Below are positions 1-6,649 of a stretch of DNA of 11,229 nt, piece by piece. The notes below the pieces were generated by a model. It was not told where the DNA came from. It was given only the letters and a program-made list of their open reading frames with translations, and searched no databases. Both the position numbers and the translations under genes were made by a program. This stretch comes from Bacteroidaceae bacterium (GTDB lineage Bacteria; Bacteroidota; Bacteroidia; Bacteroidales; Bacteroidaceae): the NCBI GenBank assembly GCA_902362595.1, contig CABIXF010000073.1, positions 1 through 11,229 on the forward strand, read 5' to 3'. Within the stretch, counting starts at the first letter, position 1. Each line of letters opens with the position of its first letter.

Positions 1-12
1 GGCTCTCGAACT
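1..12. other. Left attachment end (attL-proximal half of core)
   Basis: The window opens with ggctctcgaact. When the right end is joined to the left end, the junction contains gttgcggagag followed by ctctcgaac. This is an imperfect inverted repeat of the kind that flanks a tyrosine-recombinase crossover. From memory, the NBU2 target core is a 13-bp tRNA-Ser sequence whose complement starts GCGGAGAGA and ends GG; the opening GG would be the last bases of that core. The exact crossover position cannot be fixed without flanking DNA. Confidence 0.6.
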
Positions 13-39
13 TATACTTTCACAGAATATCATAAAACT

Positions 40-56
40 GCAAACGACTGATAATC
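40..56. repeat. Subterminal inverted repeat, left copy
   Basis: The 17 bases GCAAACGACTGATAATC are the near reverse complement of right-end positions 11204-11222, with one mismatch, one single-base gap and a two-base insertion. The two copies lie at comparable distances from the two ends (about 40 and 10-25 bp). They could be binding sites for integrase, an excision factor or a host architectural protein. Function is inferred only from position. Confidence 0.55.
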
Positions 57-103
57 AAGTGTAAATTACAATATAGAGTAAAAGTAAATGTTTCTAAATG
101 TCT

Positions 104-134
104 TTTGCTATCTCAATAATTGGGTGTATATTTG
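104..134 (+). promoter_or_regulatory. intN2 promoter, Bacteroidetes type
   Basis: A -33 box TTTG (104-107) is followed after 19 bp by TATATTTG (127-134), a full match to the Bacteroidetes -7 consensus TAnnTTTG. Transcription would start near 140-142, about 20 nt before the ATG at 162. The -7 box lies across the two TTGGGTGTA repeats at 120-140. A protein bound to those repeats would therefore block RNA polymerase, which suggests integrase autorepression. Confidence 0.7.
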
Positions 135-159
135 GGTGTAGAATTTCAAACGCACCCAA
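120..159. repeat. Left arm-type repeats (TTGGGTGTA x2 plus inverted copy)
   Basis: TTGGGTGTA occurs at 120-128 and 132-140, 12 bp apart start to start. A related inverted copy, TTGGGTGCG read on the minus strand, is at 151-159. The same pair with the same 12-bp step is found at the right end (11167-11187). Matched direct repeats near both ends, away from the crossover core, are the usual layout of arm-type sites bound by the N-terminal domain of a tyrosine integrase. Binding itself is inferred. Confidence 0.75.
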
Positions 160-161
160 TT

Positions 162-1445
162 ATGAATATCAAGCGCAACATCATTTTTGCATTGGAGAGC
201 CGGAAAAAGAACGGTGTGCCAATCGTAGAGAACGTACCCATCCGTATGCGTGTCATCTTTGCCAGCCAACGCATCGAGTTTACAACGGGCTACCGGATTG
301 ACGTAGCCAAATGGGATGCAGATAAGCAGCGGGTAAAGAACGGATGTACCAACAAGCTAAAGCAAAGTGCAGCCGAAATCAATACGGACTTGCTGAAATA
401 CTATGCCGAAATCCAGAATATTTTCAAGGAATTTGAGGTGCAGGAGGTCATGCCAACGACCCAACAGTTGAAGGAAGCTTTCAACATGAGAATGAAAGAC
501 ACCAGCGAAGAACAGCCGGAAGAAGCCCCTGTCAGCTTTTGGGAGGTGTTCGATGAGTTTGTAAAAGAGTGCGGTAACCAGAATAACTGGACGGCATCCA
601 CCTATGAAAAATTTGCAGCAGTGAGGAACCACCTCAAAGAGTTCAAGGAGGATGCAACGTTCAACTATTTCAACGAGTTTGGATTGAACGAATACGTCAA
701 CTTCCTGCGTGACACCAAGGATATGAGAAACAGCACCATCGGCAAGCAAATGGGATTCCTCAAATGGTTCCTGCGCTGGAGCTTCAAGAAAGGACATCAT
801 CAGAACATTGCATACGATACGTTCAAACCGAAACTGAAAACCACCTCGAAAAAAGTAATCTTCCTGACTTGGGATGAACTGAACAAGCTGAAAGACTACC
901 AGATACCCAAGGATAAGCAATACCTGGAACGTGTGCGTGATGTTTTCCTGTTCTGCTGCTTTACGAGTTTGCGGTATTCGGATGTTCGCAATCTGAAAAG
1001 AAGCGATGTGAAGTCCGACCACATCGAAATAACCACAGTCAAGACTGCCGACAGCCTGACGATTGAACTGAACAAATACAGCAAAGCCATACTGGACAAA
1101 TACAAGGACATCCATTTCGAGAATTACATGGCTCTGCCCGTCATCAGCAACCAGAAGATGAACGATTACCTGAAAGAGCTGGGCGAACTGGCAGAAATCA
1201 ACGAGCCTGTACGGGAAACCTACTACAAGGGAAATGAACGTATTGATGAAGTCACACCCAAATACGCTTTGCTCAGTACCCATGCAGGAAGAAGGACATT
1301 CATCTGCAATGCGCTGGCTCTCGGAATCCCGGCACAGGTGGTCATGAAATGGACGGGACACAGCGACTACAAAGCTATGAAACCCTACATTGACATAGCG
1401 GATGATATTAAGGCAAATGCCATGAACAAGTTTAATCAACTATAA
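162..1445 (+). CDS. intN2: Tyrosine integrase of the NBU2 type (IntN2)
   Basis: This 427-residue site-specific recombinase should integrate and excise the element at tRNA-Ser. It has an N-terminal arm-binding domain (about 1-60), a SAM-like core-binding domain (about 120-225) and a C-terminal catalytic domain. Catalytic residues are visible: R271 in TSLRYSD, K294 in TVKTAD, H374 and R377 in THAGRR, H400 in WTGHSD, and the nucleophile Y409 in KPYID. The reading frame stays open back to a TTG at 120, but the ATG at 162 is preferred because the predicted promoter (-7 box at 127-134) would start transcription downstream of 120 and because MNIKRNIIF is a typical start for Bacteroides integrases. 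The next gene has its own promoter, so int is probably a single-gene unit. The symbol rests on recall of NBU2; the family assignment is firm. Confidence 0.93.
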   Translation: MNIKRNIIFALESRKKNGVPIVENVPIRMRVIFASQRIEFTTGYRIDVAKWDADKQRVKNGCTNKLKQSAAEINTDLLKYYAEIQNIFKEFEVQEVMPTTQQLKEAFNMRMKDTSEEQPEEAPVSFWEVFDEFVKECGNQNNWTASTYEKFAAVRNHLKEFKEDATFNYFNEFGLNEYVNFLRDTKDMRNSTIGKQMGFLKWFLRWSFKKGHHQNIAYDTFKPKLKTTSKKVIFLTWDELNKLKDYQIPKDKQYLERVRDVFLFCCFTSLRYSDVRNLKRSDVKSDHIEITTVKTADSLTIELNKYSKAILDKYKDIHFENYMALPVISNQKMNDYLKELGELAEINEPVRETYYKGNERIDEVTPKYALLSTHAGRRTFICNALALGIPAQVVMKWTGHSDYKAMKPYIDIADDIKANAMNKFNQL

Positions 1446-1458
1446 AAGTATCAAACAG

Positions 1459-1489
1459 TTTCATAGATAGTTACCAATGACTATATTTG
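1459..1489 (+). promoter_or_regulatory. Promoter for the DUF1016 operon
   Basis: TATATTTG at 1482-1489 is a perfect TAnnTTTG -7 box. TTTC at 1459-1462, 19 bp upstream, is a three-of-four match to the -33 TTTG. The start point would lie near 1496, leaving a leader of only about 13 nt before the ATG at 1509. It uses the same -7 sequence and spacing as the integrase promoter, but without the TTGGGTGTA repeats, so it is presumably controlled independently of integrase. Confidence 0.6.
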
Positions 1490-1508
1490 TAGAAATTATC
1501 ATCACAAT

Positions 1509-2804
1509 ATGAGCAACAAGGAATCCAACATAGAGAAAACGAATTTTGATGCATTCATACAAGCGGTCGGTTCGGAAATAGAACAGGCACAAGTAAGGCT
1601 GATTGTTGCAGCCAATGCACAAATGCTGTTCCATTACTGGAAGATAGGCAATTACATCCTTTATCACCAGCAGCTGCACGGATGGGGAAGCAAAATCATC
1701 AAGCAGTTGGCAAAGGCTATCCGACTGCATTACCCTGAAAAGAAAGGCTATTCGGAACGTAACCTTACCTATATGTGCCAGTTTGCAAAAGCATATCCTT
1801 TAAGAGCGTTGCAAAGTTTCATAGAAACAGATGCAAGCCTGTCTGTCCCAACCATACAGAGTGTGACCAATGAAGTATTAAAACTGAATGACAAGCAATT
1901 TACGCAGGAACTTACTGCGCAAATGCAATCGATTGATTGTCAATCATTAGCAATTACGCAGGAAGTTCCTGCGCAATTTGAAGATGTGGGAAAAACCGTG
2001 TCTGCCATTTACAGGATGGGAATCAGGGAAATAGAAGAAGTTTTCTTGACCTCTCCTATAGCCAAAATAAACTGGACAAGCCAAATGACTATACTTGACA
2101 GTTCGCTACCTTTAGGTCTAAGCTACTGGTACATGAAGCAGTCTGTGGAAATGGGATGGAGCAGCAATGTATTGAAAATGCAAATTGACAGTGATTTGTA
2201 TAGCCGACAAATCAGCAACAACAAGGTAAACAATTTCACGACCACACTTCCGGCTCCACAAAGCGACCTTGCCAATTACCTACTCAAAGACCCGTACATC
2301 TTTGATTTGGCAGGAGCCAAAGAAAAAGCAGACGAAAGGGATATTGAAGAACAGCTGGTGAAACACGTTACCCGCTACCTGTTGGAAATGGGCAACGGTT
2401 TTGCCTTCGTTGCCCGGCAGAAGCACTTCCAAGTCGGAAACAGCGATTTCTTTGCCGACCTGATTCTATATTCCATTCCGTTGCACGCATATATCGTGGT
2501 AGAATTAAAGGCTACCCCATTCAAACCGGAGTATGCAGGACAACTGAACTTCTACATCAATGTGGTGGATGATAAACTGAGGGGAGAGAATGACAACAAG
2601 ACTATCGGGTTGTTGCTATGCAAGGGAAAAGACGAAGTTGTGGCACAATACGCATTGACAGGCTATGACCAGCCCATCGGCATCAGCGATTACCAATTGA
2701 GCAAAGCGATTCCCGAGAAACTGAAATCAGCGTTGCCCAGCGTGGAAGAAGTGGAAGAAGAACTGGCCTCTTTCCTTGACAAAGACAATAACACTCAAAA
2801 ATAG
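1509..2804 (+). CDS. DUF1016 (YhcG-like) protein with PD-(D/E)XK nuclease domain
   Basis: This 431-residue protein has two parts. The N-terminal part (about 15-100) matches the DUF1016 N-terminal pattern, including HYWKIGNYI and the SERNLTYM segment. The C-terminal half (about 250-400) looks like a PD-(D/E)XK nuclease fold: acidic helix DIEEQL (278-283), D317 in FFADL, E332-x-K334 in VVELKA, and Q345 in AGQLNFY. The segment WSSNVL near 217-222 is also typical of the family. All expected catalytic residues are present, so the nuclease may be active. Its role is not established; family members are often found in mobile elements and beside restriction or defence genes. An unusual linker (130-158) carries two similar copies of TQE-x-x-AQ encoded by palindromic DNA. 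The next gene starts 8 bp downstream, implying one operon and perhaps a joint function. Confidence 0.88.
   Translation: MSNKESNIEKTNFDAFIQAVGSEIEQAQVRLIVAANAQMLFHYWKIGNYILYHQQLHGWGSKIIKQLAKAIRLHYPEKKGYSERNLTYMCQFAKAYPLRALQSFIETDASLSVPTIQSVTNEVLKLNDKQFTQELTAQMQSIDCQSLAITQEVPAQFEDVGKTVSAIYRMGIREIEEVFLTSPIAKINWTSQMTILDSSLPLGLSYWYMKQSVEMGWSSNVLKMQIDSDLYSRQISNNKVNNFTTTLPAPQSDLANYLLKDPYIFDLAGAKEKADERDIEEQLVKHVTRYLLEMGNGFAFVARQKHFQVGNSDFFADLILYSIPLHAYIVVELKATPFKPEYAGQLNFYINVVDDKLRGENDNKTIGLLLCKGKDEVVAQYALTGYDQPIGISDYQLSKAIPEKLKSALPSVEEVEEELASFLDKDNNTQK
1896..1980 (+). repeat. Palindromic in-frame repeats inside the DUF1016 gene
   Basis: Two related units sit exactly 54 bp apart, so the reading frame is kept. 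The second (1954-1976) is a near-perfect palindrome, with arms CGCAGGAA and TTCCTGCG around a single base. The first (1903-1919) has the same arms with one mismatched pair. Between them, TGATTG-T-CAATCA forms a third small inverted repeat. The units encode FTQELTAQ (131-138) and ITQEVPAQ (149-156). They lie in a linker between the two domains, where expansions are tolerated. Confidence 0.6.
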
Positions 2805-2812
2805 TTGCGTCC

Positions 2813-3856
2813 ATGAAAGATGTAATTACAACGCTGATTCCCCGATACGGAGAATTGAACAGAATATATAAAGACTGGTTTGATAATAAAGGTTTCTCTT
2901 TTGAAAAGCAGAAATTCATTACCAAGTTCTATCTGGACTACAATGATGTAACGGTTCTTGAAACAGCCATTCTTGAACTGGTGTTTCATCTTCCACAGGA
3001 GCAATACACACTGATTCTGAATAGCCTGAAAAAGGAAGTATGCGAAAACATAAGTTATTACAAGAAAGGATGTATGCCGGATGAACAGACCGTTTACAAT
3101 ATCTGCTTCCGAGTTTCAGAAATCTATAAAGAAGCCATAGAAGAACAGCAATACAAGACGACCAAGCTCCATGCTCCGCTAAACGAAGCATACCACCGAT
3201 ACGATTCCATAGGTTATCGGGAACACACTGCAGAGGATGAAAAGCGTGCGGAAATGGAATATGAACGGTGCAAAGATGAATACGAGGAGAAAAAAAACAA
3301 GCTGACCGAACTCTACGATCTGCAAAAACAGACCAGAGAGAAAGCCCTGCAATATGCAAAAAGCCGTTTCAATGAAATCTATCGGCTGGGCTGCCACCTC
3401 AAAGAGACATTGGCGAAATATGTATTTGATGAAACAAACGAGCCGGAAGAGCCAGCCGAACAAGAACCAAATGCCCCCAACATACAGGAAGAAGTGCTGG
3501 GAACGAAACAGACTGAGTATTTCAATATGGAACTGCTTTCGCTCATTCATGTAACCTGCGTGGGAGAACAGTTCGAGAATATTTCCGAACATGATTTCTA
3601 TACCTGCATGAACCTGCTACCAAGCGACACCAAACCCCAAATCAGACCGAGAGAAAAAATACGTACCTGCTATCTGATATTCCTGATGAGCGAAAAACTG
3701 CCCAAACAGGACAGGGAGAATTGGAAGAGGAATATCCTGAAAATATTGGATATTGAGGAAAGCTACTACAAGTCAAAGTACAAAGAGCCTGTTTCCGATT
3801 TCCCCAGTGACAGCAACCGGAAATTTGCCAAAGAAATGGATGGTATATTCCGATAA
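2813..3856 (+). CDS. Hypothetical protein with central coiled coil, partner of the DUF1016 gene
   Basis: I do not recognise a family for this 347-residue protein. Three parts can be seen: a mostly helical N-terminal region (1-125); a strongly charged segment rich in Glu, Lys and Arg (about 138-190) that reads as a coiled coil; and, after an acidic Pro/Glu linker (206-222), a compact C-terminal region (235-347) with a hydrophobic core around 285-292. No signal peptide or membrane segment is evident, so it should be cytoplasmic. It follows the DUF1016 gene by 8 bp and ends just before a strong terminator, so the two genes form a self-contained operon. A partner, regulator or adaptor role for the nuclease-like protein is inferred from position only. 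The ATG at 2813 is the first available start and gives the tight spacing. Confidence 0.8.
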   Translation: MKDVITTLIPRYGELNRIYKDWFDNKGFSFEKQKFITKFYLDYNDVTVLETAILELVFHLPQEQYTLILNSLKKEVCENISYYKKGCMPDEQTVYNICFRVSEIYKEAIEEQQYKTTKLHAPLNEAYHRYDSIGYREHTAEDEKRAEMEYERCKDEYEEKKNKLTELYDLQKQTREKALQYAKSRFNEIYRLGCHLKETLAKYVFDETNEPEEPAEQEPNAPNIQEEVLGTKQTEYFNMELLSLIHVTCVGEQFENISEHDFYTCMNLLPSDTKPQIRPREKIRTCYLIFLMSEKLPKQDRENWKRNILKILDIEESYYKSKYKEPVSDFPSDSNRKFAKEMDGIFR

Positions 3857-3895
3857 TCTGTGATATGCCCTGACATTTTACGAAACAACCACTTT

Positions 3896-3932
3896 TACCA
3901 CTCAAATTAAATTTTTGAGTGGTATTTTTATT
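3896..3932 (+). terminator. Rho-independent terminator of the DUF1016 operon
   Basis: A perfect stem of 10-11 bp, ACCACTCAAA (3897-3906) with TTTGAGTGGT (3914-3923), encloses a 7-nt loop and is followed by ATTTTTATT. It lies 40 bp after the stop codon of the coiled-coil gene. It separates the int and DUF1016 units from the transfer module. Confidence 0.88.
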
Positions 3933-3949
3933 ATCTGATATTCAGATAA
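3931..3949. promoter_or_regulatory. 19-bp perfect palindrome, candidate operator
   Basis: TTATCTGATATTCAGATAA has two perfect 8-bp arms (TTATCTGA and TCAGATAA) around TAT. It lies 55 bp upstream of a consensus -7 box (4004-4011) and 130 bp upstream of the DUF3853 gene. It is too close to the preceding terminator to be needed for termination. Its symmetry and size fit a dimeric regulator site. Which protein binds is unknown; the DUF3853 protein and a regulator from a helper conjugative element are both possible. Confidence 0.5.
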
Positions 3950-4003
3950 ATAACAAGATATTCCATTTATATCAACCACATCCTTACCACTTACAACCCT
4001 ACC

Positions 4004-4011
4004 TAATTTTG
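4004..4011 (+). promoter_or_regulatory. -7 box of the promoter for the processing/transfer operon
   Basis: TAATTTTG matches TAnnTTTG exactly. No good -33 TTTG is present 19-21 bp upstream, which may mean the promoter needs an activator; the palindrome at 3931-3949 is suitably placed for one. Transcription starting near 4018 would give a leader of about 63 nt that contains a small hairpin (CAGCC 4034-4038 with GGCTG 4048-4052). Confidence 0.5.
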
Positions 4012-4080
4012 CATCGTTCGAGAACAGAGATAACAGCCAGTGCGCAGGGCTGATTGTTAAACGACTAAATAGATTGAACG

Positions 4081-4389
4081 ATGAAAAATCTTCAAGAATT
4101 ATTATCAAAACCCGTCTGGCAGATGACAGGTGAAGAGTTCATATTCCTAAGTAAGCACGCTTCCCGTCAAACGGAAACGCAGCCACAGCCCATTACAGAC
4201 ACAGAAAGAAAATATGTGTACGGAATACTGGGCATAGCCAAACTGTTCGGGTGCAGCCTACCCACCGCCAACCGTATCAAGAAAAGCGGAAAGATTGACA
4301 AGGCAATCACTCAGATAGGACGTAAGATTATCGTGGATGTTGAGCTTGCCCTTGAACTGGCTGGAAAGAAAACAGGAGGACGGAAATAA
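4081..4389 (+). CDS. DUF3853-type small DNA-binding protein (excisionase-like)
   Basis: This 102-residue protein has a C-terminal helix-turn-helix region (about 49-85), with GIAKLFGCSLPTANRIKKSG followed by a short wing ending IGRKIIVD. The pattern resembles the MerR/excisionase-like fold in which a helix-turn-helix reads DNA and a wing contacts the backbone. The N-terminal 45 residues are polar and probably a tail or dimer arm. It matches what I know as DUF3853, a family commonly encoded just upstream of a RepA-like ATPase in Bacteroides mobilizable elements. In NBU1 a small basic protein in this position (orf2x) takes part in excision, and this gene may be its counterpart. It is the first gene of its operon, 8 bp before the ATPase gene. 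A role in excision or in autoregulation at the upstream palindrome is inference. Confidence 0.82.
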   Translation: MKNLQELLSKPVWQMTGEEFIFLSKHASRQTETQPQPITDTERKYVYGILGIAKLFGCSLPTANRIKKSGKIDKAITQIGRKIIVDVELALELAGKKTGGRK

Positions 4390-4397
4390 CGGGAGGC

Positions 4398-5480
4398 ATG
4401 GCTATGGACTATATGAAAGAGACTAAGGAAATATCGGCTGAAGAAGCCATAATCCTTTGGCAAGCCTCACGTTTGAGCCTGTCGAAAAGTTATGAGAAAG
4501 CACCTGAAATCCTTAAAGTACATGATTCTGTCATTGGGACATTGGGTAATTTCAGCGCATCCATCGGCAAAGCCAAAAGTAAAAAAACGTTCAATGTATC
4601 GGCTATCGTAGCCGCTGCATTGAAGAACGGCACAGTGCTGCGGTATGTGGCTGAACTGCCTGAAGATAAGCGGAAAGTGCTTTATGTTGATACAGAGCAA
4701 AGCCCTTACCATTGTCTGAAAGTCATGACGCGCATTTTGCGAATGGCTGGTTTGCCAGATGATAGGGACAATGAGAATCTTGAATTTCTTGCCTTAAGAA
4801 AATACACGCCTGAGCAGCGTATCAGGATTGTGGAACAGGCTATTTACAATACACCCGAAATCGGTCTTGTAATTATAGACGGCATACGGGATATGGTGTA
4901 TGACATCAACAGCCCCAGTGAATCAACACGCATCATATCCAAGCTGATGCAGTGGACGGACGACAGGCAGATACATATCCATACGATACTGCATCAGAAC
5001 AAAGGGGATGAGAACGCAAGAGGGCACATTGGTACGGAGTTGAACAACAAGGCGGAAACCGTATTGCAGGTAGAAAAGGACAAGGGCAACGGTGACATCA
5101 GCCATGTTTCAGCCATTCACATCCGGGCAATGGACTTTGAGCCTTTCGCATTCCGTATCAACGACAAAGCCCTTCCCGAACTCATTGAGGGATACAAACC
5201 TGAAACAAAGAAGCCGGGAAGACCCGAAGAAGAGAAGTTCGACCCTTACAGGCATATCACCGAGCAGCAGCACCGTATCGCATTGGAAGCCGTTTTCGGG
5301 CTGAAAGAGGAATACGGCTACAAGGAACTGGAAGATGCCTTAATCAAGACCTATATGTCAGTGGGTGTAAAGCTGAACCATAAAAAGGCGGTATCGCTCA
5401 TCACCATGCTCCGCAACAAACGGATGATAGTGCAGGAGACAGGCAGAAAATACACATTCATGCCTGACTTCCACTATTAG
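4398..5480 (+). CDS. RepA-like AAA ATPase (AAA_25 type)
   Basis: This is a 360-residue RecA-fold ATPase like those encoded next to primases on Bacteroides plasmids and NBUs. A Walker A-like loop, GKAKSKKT (57-64), is followed by a second strand, KVLYVDTEQ (93-101), a Walker B strand, LVIIDG (157-162), and RGHIGTELNNKAET (208-221), which resembles the sensor and arginine segment of RepA/DnaB-like hexameric helicases. The C-terminal 90 residues (about 280-360) look like a winged-helix DNA-binding domain. It probably acts as a replication initiator or helicase with the primase that follows. GGGAGG (4391-4396) sits only 1 nt before the ATG at 4398 but 7 nt before an in-frame ATG at 4404, so the true start may be 4404. 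The hairpin-rich gap after it is a candidate site of action. Confidence 0.85.
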   Translation: MAMDYMKETKEISAEEAIILWQASRLSLSKSYEKAPEILKVHDSVIGTLGNFSASIGKAKSKKTFNVSAIVAAALKNGTVLRYVAELPEDKRKVLYVDTEQSPYHCLKVMTRILRMAGLPDDRDNENLEFLALRKYTPEQRIRIVEQAIYNTPEIGLVIIDGIRDMVYDINSPSESTRIISKLMQWTDDRQIHIHTILHQNKGDENARGHIGTELNNKAETVLQVEKDKGNGDISHVSAIHIRAMDFEPFAFRINDKALPELIEGYKPETKKPGRPEEEKFDPYRHITEQQHRIALEAVFGLKEEYGYKELEDALIKTYMSVGVKLNHKKAVSLITMLRNKRMIVQETGRKYTFMPDFHY

Positions 5481-5644
5481 CCCATTTCCCTGCAATCACT
5501 TCACTTTATTCTCGGGGTGTATATATTAGGAATATAGTGAAGTGCTTGGGGAATGGGACTAAATCACTTCACTTTATTACCGTATCCTATATATACGAGA
5601 ATTTAGTGAAGTGATTATAGACCGTACTTCCTAAAAAGGTACGG
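5481..5644. repeat. Tandem long hairpins between ATPase and primase (candidate replication origin)
   Basis: A 17-bp direct repeat, AATCACTTCACTTTATT, occurs at 5494-5510 and 5562-5578. Each copy is followed by an inverted partner, AGTGAAGTG (5536-5544) and AGTGAAGTGATT (5605-5616), giving two large hairpins. The first is extended by an outer stem, CCCATTTCCC (5481-5490) with GGGGAATGGG (5548-5557). The second has an inner stem, CGTAT (5581-5585) with ATACG (5593-5597). Both loops hold TATATAT-rich DNA. A third hairpin, CCGTAC (5622-5627) with GTACGG (5639-5644), follows. No T-run follows any stem, so plain termination is unlikely. Position between a RepA-like ATPase and a primase suggests an origin or a primosome loading site, but this is inference. 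Confidence 0.6.
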
Positions 5645-5692
5645 GCAAAAAGAAAAATAAACCAATTCACCAACTACTAAAACAATCATTTT

Positions 5693-6649
5693 ATGGATAT
5701 ACAGACAGCCAAGCAAATCAGAATAGCGGATTATCTGCATAGTTTAGGATATTCTCCCGTCAAGCAACAAGGTGTCAATCTGTGGTATAAATCACCGTTA
5801 AGGGAAGAAGCCGAAGCCTCGTTCAAGGTAAATACCGAACGTGAACAATGGTATGACTTCGGTTTGGGTAAAGGTGGTGGTATCATAGAACTGGCTGCAC
5901 ACCTGTACGCTACCGACCATGTACCTTACATCTTGAAACGGATAGCAGAGCAGACACCGCACGTGCGCCCGGTATCTTTCTCTTTTGGAAAGCAAAACTC
6001 TTCCGAGCCGAGCTTCCAACAGTTGGAGATTGTTCCGCTGTCATCTACTGCCCTGCTTGCCTACTTACAAGGTAGAGGAATTAACATAAAACTGGCGAAA
6101 AGAGAATGTAGTGAAGCACGTTTCACTCACAACGGCAAGCGGTACTTTGCCATCGCCTTTCCCAATGGTTCGTGTGGATATGAAATCCGCAACCGCTATT
6201 TCAAGGGCTGCATCGCCCCAAAGGAAATCTCCCACATCAGGCAGTCGGGAAAAGCGAGGAATACCTGTTATGTGTTCGAGGGATTTATGGACTACCTCTC
6301 CTTTTTGACATTGAGACAAGAGAGCTGCCCAAATTATCCGGAATTGGACGGGCAGGACTACATTGTATTGAACTCCGTATCGAATGTAAACAAGGCTCTC
6401 TATCCGTTGGGCAATTACGAACGCATCCACTGCTTTTTCGACAACGACCATGCAGGACTGGAAGCACTCCGGCAAATCCGCATGGAATACGGCAGAGAGC
6501 GGTACCTCCGGGACGCTTCGCAGATTTACAGAGGATGCAAGGACTTGAACGAATACTTACAGAAACAGATTGAAAGAAAAAGGCAGCTCCAGTCCGCCAA
6601 AGGGGTGCGCAGCCAATCACCGGAAAAGAAGAACGGCTTCCAGTTATAG
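5693..6649 (+). CDS. prmN2: Toprim-domain primase, NBU type
   Basis: This is a 318-residue DnaG-like primase fragment. The N-terminal region (about 5-85) follows the CHC2 zinc-finger domain pattern, with KSPLREEAEASFKVN and WYDFGLGKGGGIIELA, but the zinc-binding Cys/His residues are missing; this is common in primases of Bacteroides mobile elements. The Toprim domain (about 190-290) shows FEGFMD with E196 and D200, and the metal site FFDNDHAG with D250 and D252. It should make RNA primers on single-stranded element DNA, for example after conjugative transfer or at the upstream hairpin region. No helicase domain is fused; the ATPase upstream probably supplies that. The stop codon overlaps the first hairpin of the presumptive oriT. 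The symbol follows NBU1 prmN1 usage and is from memory. Confidence 0.87.
   Translation: MDIQTAKQIRIADYLHSLGYSPVKQQGVNLWYKSPLREEAEASFKVNTEREQWYDFGLGKGGGIIELAAHLYATDHVPYILKRIAEQTPHVRPVSFSFGKQNSSEPSFQQLEIVPLSSTALLAYLQGRGINIKLAKRECSEARFTHNGKRYFAIAFPNGSCGYEIRNRYFKGCIAPKEISHIRQSGKARNTCYVFEGFMDYLSFLTLRQESCPNYPELDGQDYIVLNSVSNVNKALYPLGNYERIHCFFDNDHAGLEALRQIRMEYGRERYLRDASQIYRGCKDLNEYLQKQIERKRQLQSAKGVRSQSPEKKNGFQL

Noticed and set aside
120..161. TTG start giving a 441-residue integrase
   Set aside because: The extra residues are encoded by the repeat/promoter DNA, and the predicted transcript begins downstream of 120. ATG at 162 is the better start.
98..301. Small plus-strand open frame at the left end
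   Set aside because: It overlaps the integrase start in another frame and is a shadow of its coding sequence.
357..1439. Long minus-strand open frame opposite the integrase
   Set aside because: It is fully antisense to a gene with all catalytic residues, its translation is Cys/Phe/Val-rich with no recognisable domain, and it has no promoter.
2919..3592. Two minus-strand open frames opposite the coiled-coil gene
   Set aside because: They are low-complexity, Cys/Phe-rich antisense readings of a Glu/Lys-rich coding region, without start signals.
4016..4023. GTTCGAGA resembling the left-end core in reverse
   Set aside because: The match is eight bases with no supporting repeats nearby; chance similarity is the simplest reading.
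5481..5644. CRISPR-like repeat array
   Set aside because: There are only two copies of the 17-bp repeat, each with its own inverted partner, and no set of equal spacers or cas genes. Hairpins explain it.
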